In this document: piece after piece, positions 17,689 to 27,200 of the stretch
How positions within the stretch are numbered: position 1 is the first letter of the stretch
Layout of the letters: each line of letters begins with the position of its first letter
Source of the DNA: Paractinoplanes deccanensis
GTDB lineage: Bacteria; Actinomycetota; Actinomycetes; Mycobacteriales; Micromonosporaceae
Reading direction: 5' to 3'
Length of the DNA stretch: 64,000 nucleotides
Assembly (NCBI RefSeq): GCF_016862115.1
Contig: NZ_BOMI01000021.1
Coordinates: 62,001-126,000, forward strand
Position numbers and translations under genes: made by a program
The notes under the pieces: model-generated
What the model saw: the letters and a program-made list of their open reading frames with translations, nothing else
Database searches by the model: none
Told to the model about the DNA's origin: nothing

Positions 17689-20681
17689 TCGAGGGTGAGC
17701 TTCGCGCCCTCGGCCACCAGGTCGCCGAAGCGCTCCCGGCCCAGGGCGGCGATCGCCCGTCGCGCCACCCGGTCGAGCTCGTCCTGCTCGGCCGGGGCGG
17801 CGGGGGCGGCGTTCTGGTCGCGGGCGGTGCCCGCGGCGCCGAGCATGCGGGCCGCCGCGGCGGGCTCGGCCAGGGCGGCCAGGCCCTCGACGGCGCCGAT
17901 GCCGTCGCGGGTGGAGCCGATCGCCGCCTCGAACGCCTCGGTGTGCAGGGCCCGGGCGGCCGCCGGATCACCCTGCAGCTCGCGGGCGTAGCCCAGCTCC
18001 ACCAGGATCATCGGCAGGTACGGCGGCGGCTGCGGCTCGGCGCGGCCCCGGTCGGCGATGCCGGTCAGGTGGGTGACGGCCTGCTCGAGGTGGCCGGAGC
18101 GGCGGGCCGCCATGCCGAGGCTCATCTCGGCGAAGACCAGCGCGGCCGGGGCGCCCTGCTCGACGGCCAGCCGGTAGGCGCGTTCCGCCAGCTCGCGCGC
18201 CGTCTCGTACGCCCGGCCCTGCACTGCCAGCCAGGCCAGCCAGGACAGCTTGCCGCCGACCTCGGGCCACAGCGACAGCTCCGTCGCCCAGCGCAGGCCC
18301 TCGCGGTGCACGGCGGCGGCCCGCTCGTTCTGGCCGCGGAACTCGGCGAGCCCGCCGAGCCAGTCGCTGGCCCGCAACCGGCCCCACCGGTCGCCGAGCT
18401 CGGCGAAGAGCGCGTCGCCGCGGGTGGCGGCCCACTCCAGCGCGGACGGGTCGCCGGCCGCGTGCGCGAGCATCGCCCGCGACGTCAGCACCGCCGCCTC
18501 GGTCCACGGGTCGTCGAACGCCGTCGGCAGCAGGTCGGCCGCGAGCGCCAGGTCGCCCCGATCCAGCACCGCGTGCGCCAGGAACCACGCGGAGCGCCCG
18601 GCCGGGTCGAGGGCGAGCACCTCCCGTACGCCCGGGGGCACCGGCTCGCCCTGCAGCAGGGCGAGCCCGAGCCGCCACGGCGCCGCGCGGCGCTCCTCAT
18701 CGGCCGTGCCGGGCATCGCCAGGGCGGTGCGCGCCTCGCTGAGCCGGCCCCGCAACACCCAGTACCAGGTCAGGGCGAGCGCCAGCCGCAGACCGCCGCC
18801 GTGGGCGAGGGCCGCCCGCATGTTGGCCCGCTCGGCGTCGAGGACCGCCAGCCACTCCCGCTGCTCGGGGCCGCGCAGCAGGGGATCGGCGCGTTCGGCG
18901 AGCTCCAGGAAGTAGGCGGCATGCCGCTCCCGGACCGCGGCGGCGCCGGGCAGCCGGGCGGCGCCGAACTCGGCGACCGATTCGAGCAGCCGGAAGCGCG
19001 GCCCGGGCTCGGCCACCACGAGCGAGCGCTCCACGAGCCGGTCCACCGCGTCCAGGTCGGCGCCGCACACGTGCTCGGCGGCCTCGGCCGTGCAGCCGTC
19101 GCGGAACACCGACAACCCCGCCAGCACGGCCCGGTCGGCGGGGTCCAGCAGATCCCAGCTCCACGCGATCACCGCGGTCAGCGTGCGCTGCCGCTCCGGC
19201 ACGTCGCGCTGCCGCGTGGTGAGCAGCCGGAAACGGTCGTCGAGGCCGTCCACCACGCCCTGCACGCCGAGCGCGCGCACCCGCGTCGCGGCCAGCTCCA
19301 GGGCCAGCGGCAGGCCGTCGAGCCGGCGGCAGAGCTGCGCCACCGCGGGCGCCGTCCGCTCGTCGAGCCGGAATCCGCGGTGCTGGGCGGCGGCGCGCGC
19401 CGCGAAGAGCCGGGCCGCGGCCGACCGGCGTACCGCGTCGACGTCGTCCGGATCCGCGGGCAGCGGCAGCGGGGCCACCTCCCACACCCGTTCGCCCGCC
19501 AGTTGCAGCGGCTCGCGGCTGGTGGCCAGCAGGCGCACCCCGGGCGCCTCGCGCAGCAGCCGCCCGGCCACGCCGGCGGCCGCCTCGATCACGTGCTCGC
19601 AGTTGTCGAGCACGAGCAGCATCTCGCGCCGGCGCAGCGCCGCCACCAGGCGATCGGCCGCCGATCCGCTGGTGCCCGGCGCCTCGTGCAGGCCCAGCAC
19701 CCCGAGCACCTGCTCCGCCACGCGCGTGTCGGCCAGGGGCAGCGGGGTCAGATCCACCAGGTGTACGCCGTCCGGCGGCGCCTGGTCGCCGGCGGCGGCC
19801 GTGGCGAGCCGGGTCTTGCCCACCCCGCCCGGCCCGACGAGCGTGACCAGCCGGGCGGCCGGGATCAGGGTGCGCAGCTCCGCCAGCGCCTCGGCCCGGC
19901 CGATCAGCTCGTCCAGCTGGGCCGGCAGGCTGTTGCGGACGATCGCGGCCGGCGGCGCGGCGCTGAGACCCGGGTCCTGCTCGAGGATCCGGCGGTAGAG
20001 GGCGGCCAGCTCGGGACCCGGGTCGAGGCCGAGCTCGTCGGCGAGCCGTTCGCGCAGCCCGGCATAGCTCTCCAGGGCCTCGGCCTGGCGGCCCGCCGCG
20101 TAGAGGGCGCGAATGTGCAGGGCGCGCAGGCCCTCGCGCAGCGGATGACGCTCGACCAGCTCGGCCAGCTCCGCGGCGACCAGGTCGTGCTCGCCGCGGG
20201 CCAGCCGGGCCTCGGCGAGCCGCTCGTGCACCACGAGGCGCTGCTCGGTGAGGCGGGTCGCCTCGGCACGGGCGAACTCCTGGTCGGCCACGTCGGCGTA
20301 CGCCTGGCCGCGCCACAGCGCGAGCGCCGCCCCGAGCCGGTCGGCGTCCGTGGCGTCGGCGAGCGCGGCGAACCGGTCGGCGTCCACGTCGGCGGCCCGC
20401 AGCCGGTAGCCCGGCGGCCGCGACTCGATCAGGTCGCGCGCGCCCGGCTCGGCGTCGTTGAGCGCCTTGCGCAGCTGGGACACCCGCACCTGGAGCGCGG
20501 CGGCCGGGTTCGCGGGCGCGTCGTCGCCCCACAGGTCTTCGATGAGCCGGTCGGCGGAGACCACCGTGCCGCGGTGGGCGAGCAGGTCGGCGAGGAGCAT
20601 GCGCACCTTGGCGCCGGGCACCACCACCGGCTCGCCGTCGTCGGTGGTGACGGCGAGGGGGCCGAGGATCCCGAAGCGCAC
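17664..20681 (-). CDS. BTAD/AfsR-type regulator with NB-ARC ATPase and TPR domains
   Basis: About 1005 residues. The N-terminal OmpR-type winged helix (about residues 1-95) starts VRFGILGPLAV. The BTAD helical domain follows (about 96-245, ending DELGLDPGPELAALYR). The NB-ARC ATPase has P-loop VGPGGVGKTRLA near residue 283 and LLVLDNCEHV as Walker B. The rest is TPR-like. I chose the GTG at 20681 because the conserved FGILGPL follows directly; no strong RBS is visible. Such proteins activate neighbouring genes through 11-bp direct repeats. Candidates occur upstream of both neighbours (17054 and 20701). No link to either biosynthetic cluster is evident. Confidence 0.9.
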   Translation of the reverse strand: MRFGILGPLAVTTDDGEPVVVPGAKVRMLLADLLAHRGTVVSADRLIEDLWGDDAPANPAAALQVRVSQLRKALNDAEPGARDLIESRPPGYRLRAADVDADRFAALADATDADRLGAALALWRGQAYADVADQEFARAEATRLTEQRLVVHERLAEARLARGEHDLVAAELAELVERHPLREGLRALHIRALYAAGRQAEALESYAGLRERLADELGLDPGPELAALYRRILEQDPGLSAAPPAAIVRNSLPAQLDELIGRAEALAELRTLIPAARLVTLVGPGGVGKTRLATAAAGDQAPPDGVHLVDLTPLPLADTRVAEQVLGVLGLHEAPGTSGSAADRLVAALRRREMLLVLDNCEHVIEAAAGVAGRLLREAPGVRLLATSREPLQLAGERVWEVAPLPLPADPDDVDAVRRSAAARLFAARAAAQHRGFRLDERTAPAVAQLCRRLDGLPLALELAATRVRALGVQGVVDGLDDRFRLLTTRQRDVPERQRTLTAVIAWSWDLLDPADRAVLAGLSVFRDGCTAEAAEHVCGADLDAVDRLVERSLVVAEPGPRFRLLESVAEFGAARLPGAAAVRERHAAYFLELAERADPLLRGPEQREWLAVLDAERANMRAALAHGGGLRLALALTWYWVLRGRLSEARTALAMPGTADEERRAAPWRLGLALLQGEPVPPGVREVLALDPAGRSAWFLAHAVLDRGDLALAADLLPTAFDDPWTEAAVLTSRAMLAHAAGDPSALEWAATRGDALFAELGDRWGRLRASDWLGGLAEFRGQNERAAAVHREGLRWATELSLWPEVGGKLSWLAWLAVQGRAYETARELAERAYRLAVEQGAPAALVFAEMSLGMAARRSGHLEQAVTHLTGIADRGRAEPQPPPYLPMILVELGYARELQGDPAAARALHTEAFEAAIGSTRDGIGAVEGLAALAEPAAAARMLGAAGTARDQNAAPAAPAEQDELDRVARRAIAALGRERFGDLVAEGAKLTLDQAVALGR

Positions 20682-20700
20682 AGCGGGACATGGTACGGCG

Positions 20701-20717
20701 GTAAGCCGACCGTAAGC
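20701..20717 (+). promoter_or_regulatory. Candidate BTAD/SARP direct repeat in divergent promoter
   Basis: GTAAGC occurs at 20701-20706 and 20712-20717, exactly 11 bases apart, between the BTAD regulator (leftward from 20681) and the hydrolase (rightward from 20739). CACGCT at 20727, 9 bases after the second copy, could be a weak -10; transcription would then start near the ATG, giving a leaderless or very short leader mRNA. The core matches the repeat at 17065. Confidence 0.5.
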
Positions 20718-20738
20718 GCGCCCGCGCACGCTGAGGCC

Positions 20739-21491
20739 ATGGAGATGTACTTCGAGGAGCACGGCGCCGGCAAGGGACGACCACTGGTCCTGGTGCCCGC
20801 GGCGCTGTCCGGCATTCGTACCTCGTACGGCCTGTTGCTGCCCCTGCTGGCGAAGAACCGGCGCGTCGTGGCGATCGAGCTGCCGGGGCACGGCCGCACG
20901 CCCGACTGCGACGGCCCGTACACCGTCGAGGGCTTCGCGGTGGAGGTGGTGCGGCTGCTGGACCGTCTCGGCCTGCCGCGCGCGGACGTGCTCGGCTGGG
21001 GGCTGGGCGCCGCGGTGGCGTTGCGGCTCGGCACCCACCACCCGGAGCGGGCCGGGCGGCTGGTGCTCGCCTCGCCGGCCTTCGACCGCGGCGGGCTGCA
21101 CCCCGGGCTGCTCGACGGCGCCCATCACCTGAGACCCGAGCACCTGTACGGCTCGGAGCTGCACGAGGAATACCTGCGGACCGCCACCGACCCGAAGGGC
21201 TGGGACCGCCTCGTCACCAAGATGGCAGTGCTCGACGCGCACCCTCCGGAGTGGACGGCCGACCAGGTGCGCGCCTTGCGGGCCGCGGTGCTGGTCGTGG
21301 TGGGCGACGCGGACATCGTCCGGCCGGAGCACGCCGTACGGATGCTGCGGCTCCTCGGTGGCGGCGTCCCCGGCGACCTCCGCGGGCTGCCGCGCTGCCG
21401 CCTCGCGATCCTGCCCGGCACCACCCACGCCTCGCTGCCGCAACGGGCCGAGCTGCTGGCCCCGATGGTGGACGAGTTCCTCGACGGGTGA
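20739..21491 (+). CDS. Alpha/beta-hydrolase-fold protein lacking the nucleophile Ser
   Basis: 250 residues with the hydrolase fold. LVPAALSG replaces the usual HG oxyanion motif, ELPGHGRT is conserved, VVVGDADIV is the acid region, and a late LPGTTHAS gives the His. The nucleophile elbow reads GWGLGAA: the expected Ser, Cys or Asp is Gly. This is clear in the DNA (GGC TGG GGG CTG GGC). It may be a non-hydrolytic binding protein or an inactive homologue. It is divergent from the BTAD regulator and probably under its control. Confidence 0.82.
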   Translation: MEMYFEEHGAGKGRPLVLVPAALSGIRTSYGLLLPLLAKNRRVVAIELPGHGRTPDCDGPYTVEGFAVEVVRLLDRLGLPRADVLGWGLGAAVALRLGTHHPERAGRLVLASPAFDRGGLHPGLLDGAHHLRPEHLYGSELHEEYLRTATDPKGWDRLVTKMAVLDAHPPEWTADQVRALRAAVLVVVGDADIVRPEHAVRMLRLLGGGVPGDLRGLPRCRLAILPGTTHASLPQRAELLAPMVDEFLDG

Positions 21492-21494
21492 GCC

Positions 21495-22196
21495 TCAGCC
21501 CGCCCGGACCGCCCGGGCCATCAGCGAGACGCCCGGCAGCGACCACACGGGCAGGAACCGCTCGGCGGCGACGACGGCGCGCAGCGCGGCGTTGACGACC
21601 GGGTGCATCTTGCACAGGTCGCTGGTGGTGGACCGCTTCCGGGTGTACGCCGCGGCCGGCCGGAGCAGCACGTTCCAGCTCCACAGCCGCTCGACCCGCA
21701 GGCCGCCGCTCTCCACGACCGCGCGCAGCGTGTCACGTGTGTAGCGCCGCACGTGCCCGACCGCCACGTCGTGCGCCGACCACAGCCGCATGTCGCACGG
21801 GACGGTGATGAGCGCACTGCCACCCGGCCGCAGCACCCGGCGCATCTCGGCGACCACCCGCTCGTCGTCGTCGATATGCTCCAGCACGTCGAACGCGACG
21901 ACCAGATCCGCCGAGTCCGACCGGAACGGCAGGCACCGCCCGTCCCCGCGCACCGTGGTCAGCTCCCGCTGCCGCGCGGCCATCGCGCCGTCCGGGCAGT
22001 ATTCGACGGCCACCGGCGACCAGCGGTGCTGCCGCAAGACCCGGGTGTTCCCACCACCGGCGGCGCCGATGTCCAGCGCTGTCCCCGGAGCGCCGGGCAG
22101 CCGGCGCAGGTGCCGGCCGAGCAGGGCACGCCGCTCCCGATACCACCAGTGCTGGTCCTCGAGCGCCACCAGCTTCTGGATCTCTGTGCTGTCCAT
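21495..22196 (-). CDS. Class I SAM-dependent methyltransferase
   Basis: 233 residues. Motif I is ALDIGAAGGGNT, followed by VVAFDVLEHIDDD (motif II region) and LRPGGSALITVP (motif III), as in Methyltransf_11/25 proteins. The N-terminal QHWWYRERR segment is typical of a family often found near cell-surface glycan genes. The substrate is unknown. It ends 3 bases after the hydrolase stop, tail to tail. The 127 bases upstream separate it from the toxin module. Confidence 0.85.
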   Translation of the reverse strand: MDSTEIQKLVALEDQHWWYRERRALLGRHLRRLPGAPGTALDIGAAGGGNTRVLRQHRWSPVAVEYCPDGAMAARQRELTTVRGDGRCLPFRSDSADLVVAFDVLEHIDDDERVVAEMRRVLRPGGSALITVPCDMRLWSAHDVAVGHVRRYTRDTLRAVVESGGLRVERLWSWNVLLRPAAAYTRKRSTTSDLCKMHPVVNAALRAVVAAERFLPVWSLPGVSLMARAVRAG

Positions 22197-22283
22197 GACC
22201 GCATCATCGGCGGCCCCGGCCCTCCGGCGTGCCGGAACGCCGAAAGACGTCCAGCGCCGCACGCGGCTCGCCCTCGAGGCCCA

Positions 22284-22313
22284 TTGACGAGCCTCATTAG
22301 CTTGGCGTTACGG
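22284..22313 (+). promoter_or_regulatory. Possible promoter of the WXG100 toxin module
   Basis: TTGACG at 22284 is a good -35-like hexamer, and GTTACG around 22307-22312 is a poor -10 at about 16-17 bases. GGGGGTG then precedes the ATG at 22324. Only the -35 box is convincing. Confidence 0.3.
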
Positions 22314-22323
22314 GGGTGTCTTC

Positions 22324-22629
22324 ATGTCTGACCAGATGCGCGTGCGGCACACCGAGTTGGTCACCCACGCGGGCCACGTCGAGGCGGTTGCCGATCGAGT
22401 CGCGAGCGCGGCCGGAGCCGGTCGTGCGGTGCGCGCAGGAAACGGGGCGTATGGGCAGCTCTGTGTCATGGTGCCGGCGATGCTCAACGTGCTGCACGAC
22501 ATCCTGGTCGACGGCCTGGACGAGTGTGCCGAGTCGCTGCGGGACACCGGCGCCAAGCTGCGCACCACTGCCGGCGAGTACGAGGCCTCCGACGCCTTCA
22601 GCGCCGACTCGTCGAAGGGTGCCGGATGA
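22324..22629 (+). CDS. Small WXG100/EspC-like secretion partner
   Basis: 101 residues, almost entirely helical, without signal peptide or membrane segment: MRVRHTELVTHAGHVEAVAD, then a helix-turn-helix shape ending in a charged Ser-rich tail. Size, helix content and the gene order (small helical protein, WXG protein with a toxin tail, immunity) match the ESX/type VII partners seen with actinobacterial polymorphic toxins. There is no strict WXG in this protein. It overlaps the toxin gene by 4 bases (ATGA). Confidence 0.75.
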   Translation: MSDQMRVRHTELVTHAGHVEAVADRVASAAGAGRAVRAGNGAYGQLCVMVPAMLNVLHDILVDGLDECAESLRDTGAKLRTTAGEYEASDAFSADSSKGAG

Positions 22630-23783
22630 CTTCCCACCCGCTGGTCTCCGGCCCCATTGAGCAGCCGAAGTCGGCGTGGGCCGGGGTCTGGCTCGCCGAG
22701 GACATCGAGCTCATCGCGCGTGGCGTGCAGAACAAGAGCTGGGTGGACGGCTCCCTGGGTGCGGTCGGCGCCGGGCTTGACGGGCTGGCTCTGGCGTCCG
22801 ATCCGGTGGGCGCCCTCCTGCAATACGGCATCGCATGGCTGATCGAACACGTGAAGCCGCTGTCCGAGGCCCTGGACTGGCTGGCCGGCGATCCGGCCGC
22901 GATCGCCGGCCACGCGCAGACCTGGCGCAATGTGGCGCAGAGTGTGCGCGCTGAGTCGGACGAGCTGGCTCGGGCGGTGCGGTTCGACCTGACCGAGTGG
23001 CAGGGCGCCGCCTCCGACGCGTACCGGATCTGGGCCGACCGCCGCGATCAGTCACTGGACGCGGTGGCAAGGGCGTCCGACACGATGGCTCTGATCACCG
23101 AGGGCGCCGGACTGCTGATCGCCACCGTGCGGATGATGGTGCGGGACGCGGTCGCCACCGTCGTCTCCAGGCTGATCGTCTACGCGGGCGAGCTGCTCGC
23201 CTCGCTTGGCACGGCCACCCCGCTGGTGGTCGAGCAGGTGGCCACGCTGTGCGCGTCGTGGGCCGCGAAAATCGCTCGCTGGCTCAAGGATCTGCTTTCC
23301 AGCCTGCGCAATCTCGGCACCATGGTCCGCAGGCTCGGCGAGATCATCCAAGACCTGATCGCTCGGCTGCGCGGGTCGCGGGGGCTGGAACGGGGCCTCT
23401 TCCGCGAGGGCGACGGCATCGTCCGCAACGGCAAGAAGATCCTCATGAGCCGCGACAACGTGCTGGCGCTCGCGAAGAAGTACGCCATCGACATGGAGGA
23501 CGTGACCTTCAGCATCGACAAGTTCCGCCGAGGCGGCGGCCCCGGCAAGGAGTTCTACGGTGCGACGATGCCGGACGGCGAGATCAAGCTGGCCCGGGAC
23601 GCCTTCATGGACGAGGAACAGCTGGCCCGCACGCTGGCACATGAGCGTTTCCACCTCGACGAGTTGCGCAACGGCCTGCCGTTCCCGTGGACCGAGCAGG
23701 CCCGCAAGGCCTACGAGGCGCGCGCGTACGCCTATGAGGAACGCTGGTGGCAGGAACACAAGCACCTGCTCGAGGGGGAATGA
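22626..23783 (+). CDS. WXG100-type polymorphic toxin with HExxH metallopeptidase domain
   Basis: 385 residues. An N-terminal helical region holds a WXG motif (EWQGAASDAYRIW, Trp125-Gln-Gly127), which suggests type VII secretion. A helical middle (160-250) follows. The C-terminal toxin domain (about 255-385) has HERFH at 339-343, an exact HExxH zinc-protease motif, with Glu364 or Glu371/372 as a possible third ligand in AYEARAYAYEERWW. Related zincin-like toxin domains occur at the ends of polymorphic toxins (family knowledge; I did not identify a named family). The immunity candidate follows 7 bases later. Confidence 0.83.
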   Translation: MTSHPLVSGPIEQPKSAWAGVWLAEDIELIARGVQNKSWVDGSLGAVGAGLDGLALASDPVGALLQYGIAWLIEHVKPLSEALDWLAGDPAAIAGHAQTWRNVAQSVRAESDELARAVRFDLTEWQGAASDAYRIWADRRDQSLDAVARASDTMALITEGAGLLIATVRMMVRDAVATVVSRLIVYAGELLASLGTATPLVVEQVATLCASWAAKIARWLKDLLSSLRNLGTMVRRLGEIIQDLIARLRGSRGLERGLFREGDGIVRNGKKILMSRDNVLALAKKYAIDMEDVTFSIDKFRRGGGPGKEFYGATMPDGEIKLARDAFMDEEQLARTLAHERFHLDELRNGLPFPWTEQARKAYEARAYAYEERWWQEHKHLLEGE

Positions 23784-23790
23784 CACCGAG

Positions 23791-24135
23791 ATGCCCGAGA
23801 TGACAGACGCGGAGCGGCGCTGGGAATCGTGGTACCAGGCCTTCGTCAAGGTGTTCGAGGCTTTCCCCGAGCCGGCTGACGTGCCCTGCCCCGAGGGCGA
23901 CGGCGGCCACGTCCGGCTCACCTTCTACGGCTATCCCGGCGGCCGTAAGGGCTCCGTCACGGCGTGGTGCGACCGCTGCCACCACGGCATCTGGCTGGGC
24001 CGGGTCGGCATCCCGGCGGGCGCCCAGGTGTACCCGTTCGACAGCGGCCCCGAGAACCAGCCCGGGATCGAGCTGATCCCGGAGGCCTGGCACACGCCGG
24101 AGGGCGGCGACGGGGACGACGACCTCGTGCCCTGA
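23791..24135 (+). CDS. Candidate immunity protein for the adjacent toxin
   Basis: 114 residues, acidic, soluble, with an amphipathic N-terminal helix. Cys33 (PCPEGDGGH) and the pair CDRCHH (near 60-65) could form a small zinc site. It starts 7 bases after the toxin stop and ends the operon at a strong hairpin. The order toxin then small acidic protein is the standard immunity arrangement. I do not recognise the family; function is assigned by position only. Confidence 0.75.
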   Translation: MPEMTDAERRWESWYQAFVKVFEAFPEPADVPCPEGDGGHVRLTFYGYPGGRKGSVTAWCDRCHHGIWLGRVGIPAGAQVYPFDSGPENQPGIELIPEAWHTPEGGDGDDDLVP

Positions 24136-24166
24136 CCGGCGCCCCGTCGCGATCCGGAAGGCGGAG

Positions 24167-24199
24167 CCGGGCCGCGGCGAGTGGTTCGCCGCGGCCCGG
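24167..24199. terminator. Bidirectional terminator hairpin
   Basis: A perfect 14-base stem (CCGGGCCGCGGCGA and its complement) closes a 5-base GTGGT loop. It lies 8 bases before the end of the convergent protease gene and 31 after the immunity gene, so it can serve both. Confidence 0.8.
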
Positions 24200-24206
24200 G
24201 TGGTGG

Positions 24207-27200
24207 TCACTTCAGGCCGAAGGCCCTGGTGATCGTCTGTTCGACGCTGTTGCCGTAGCGGTCCTCGGCGCCGGTGCGCAGGGTCACGTGCTGCGCGTTG
24301 CGCGGGGCGCGCAGGGTGGTCGTCCAGCCGTCGCCCGTCCGGCGCAGGCGCTGGGTGACCCAGGTGACGCCGTCGTCGTAGGAGACGTCCAGCGTGGCGG
24401 ACCGGATGGTCTTCGTGCTGGGGGCGCCGGGCAGGTGCGACGGGACGACGGTGATCGCCGCCGTGCGGGAGGCCCGGTGGGTGATGTCCGTGTCCACCTC
24501 GTAGTCGAGCTGGATCAGCGGCAGGCGGGCCGTCTTCGCGTCCGAGGTGAAGGTCCAGGCCGTACGCGTCTTCGTCGAGTACGGGTACGCCGCCGCGTCG
24601 CGCTGGGTGGTGGTGACCAGGCTGTACGGGAGGCGCTGGGGGCTGAGCCCGGAGTTGGTGTCGATCCAGTTGTACGTATTCCGCTCGATCACCTTGGTGC
24701 CCTGCGCGAGCGTCGCGGTCATCTCGCCGCCCTGCGGGAAAGCCACGCCGGCGTGGTTCGCGCCGGAGTCGCCCCAGCCGGGGATCTCGGCCACGATGCG
24801 GTCGCCGTCACGCTGGGGGAGCGTGACCGCGTCGTTGATCCGCGGGCGCTGGATGGCGCCGAGCCACGTCTCGCGGGTGCGGCTGCCGGCCCGGTAGGTC
24901 GTGCTGCCGCCGAGCTGGAACGAATACCTGTCGTCCATGTCGGTCGACCAGCGGACGCCGTCCTGGGCGGTGACCCAGTCGGTGCGGAAGCGCTCGGAGC
25001 GCATCAGCAGCGTCGAGCCGGCCTTCGTCGGCATGTCCGGGGTGGAGTCGAACCGCTTCTCCGAGATCTCCCGGCCGGAGGTGCTCTGGAAGTCGACGTC
25101 GACGCGGGCCAGCTCCCGCTCGGACGGGCGGTAGGTCACCGACTTCGGCACGCCGCCCGTCCAGTAGCGGACCAGGTCGTACAGGTAGTCGGTGGTGGGG
25201 TCCGAGACGACGCGCAGGCTCACCCGGCCCTTGCCGAGCTGCTCGATGAGGCGGTCGCCGCCGTCCTTGGTCAGCGACACCACGGCGAGCTTCGTGCGGG
25301 ACGTGGCGTCGTAGTAGCGGCCGGGCTCGTCGTTGACGATCGCGAGCATCGCCGCGCCGGCCTTCTCGGCGGCCGCGACCTGGTCGTCGAGGTCGGCACG
25401 GCGTACCACAGCGATCTTGTCCTTGACGGTGACGGCCGCGAGCTCGGCCGCCGTGCCCGTGCCCGCGAAGACGGCCTCGATCTGCCGGGTGCCCTCGGCC
25501 GGCGGGGTCGAACCGGGCAGCACCAGCAGGTCGTCGTAGGAGTCGCCGAGCGACAGGACCGGCTCGATCTTGCGCCAGCGGGCGGTCACCGACATCTTGC
25601 CGTCGCGCGCCTTCAGGCCGGGGGTGACCCAGACGCTGTCGTACGAGCGGCCCAGGATGTACGAGTCGGTGGCCGACGCCGTGCCGCCCAGCTCGCGGTG
25701 GTAGTCGAGGCGCACCTCCGCGTCCGCCGACGCCTTCGGGGTGATCGCCTTGACCTCGCGGGTGGCGGCGGCCTTCAGCGGCACCGTCATGTTCTCGTCG
25801 ACGGTCACGGTGGGCTCGCTGACCAGGGCCATGCCGCGGGAGCTCGGGCCGTGGCTGCCCTCGACCTGTCCCCACATCCACACCGAGTAGCGGCCCTCCG
25901 GCACGAGCACGTCGATCGGCCGGCCGTCGAGGGTGGCGAAGGTGTAGTAGGAGCCGGCCGGGTCGCCCTCGCGGATCAGGTTGATCTCACCGGGCATCGG
26001 CTCGCCGTTGCGGCCGGTGGGCTCGATGACCAGGTGCCGCAGCGGGTCCTCGGTGCTGACCCCGACGACGGTGTCGGCGACCCGGGTGCCGCCGGCGACG
26101 GCGACGACGTTGCCGGTGAAGCGGCCCTTCGCCGCGCCGCTCAGGTCGGCGGTGACGGTCACCGTGGCGGTGCCTGCGGCGGGCACGGTCACCCGCGCCG
26201 CGGAGAGCTTCAGCAGGGCGGGACCGTCCACCTTCAGGTCCAGGCCGACCGGGGCCGAGCCGGTGTTGGTGTACGTGATCTGCTTCTCGACGGGGCCGGA
26301 CGGCTCCTCGTCGAGCGGGTGGATGCCGAGGTAAGCGGTGGCCGTGGCGAAGACGGTCGCCTGGGTGGCGGCGGCGATGTCGACGCGCCCGCTGCCCCCG
26401 TCGTACGGGCCGATCCCGGGTGTCTGTTCGGCCGTGCTCACCAGCGCGTCCTTGAGCTGCGGGCCGGTCCAGCCGGTGTGCTCGGCGGCGAGCAGGGCGG
26501 CCGCGCCGGCCACGTGCGGCGTGGCCATCGAGGTGCCGCTCATCGTCTGGTAGAGGCCCGCACCCTCGCCCGCGAACTGCGAGCGGGCGGCCAGGATGCC
26601 GACGCCCGGCGCGGTGATCTCGGGCTTGAGCGCCTGGTCGACCAGGCGCGGGCCGCGGCTGGAGAACTCGGCGATGTGGTCGTCGGCGTCGACCGCGCCC
26701 ACGGTCAGGGCGGCGTCGGCGGCGCCGGGGGACCCGACGGTCGTGTCGCCGGGGCCGGCGTTGCCCGCCGCGATGACGAACAGGGCGCCGGTCTCGGCGC
26801 TGAGCTCGTTGACGGCCGCGCTCATCGGGTCGGTGCCGTCGGTGGGCGAGCCGCCGAGGCTCATGCTGACGATCTTGGCCTTGCGATCGCGGGCGGCCCA
26901 CTCCATGCCGGCCACGATCCAGGAGTCGTATCCGGAGCCGCCGTTGTCGAGCACCTTGCCGATCTGGAGGTCGGCGCCGGGGGCGACGCCCCGCTCCTTG
27001 CCGTCCGATCCGGCGCCGGTGCCGGCGATCGTGGAGGCCACGTGGGTGCCGTGCCCGTGCCCGTCGGTGACGTCCTCGCCGGGCACGAAGCTGGCGCTCG
27101 ACTCGACCTGGCCGGACAGGTCCGGGTGCTCGGCGTCGATGCCGGTGTCGAGCACGGCGACGTCGACGCCCTCGCCGGTGTTGCCGCCCGCCCACACGGA

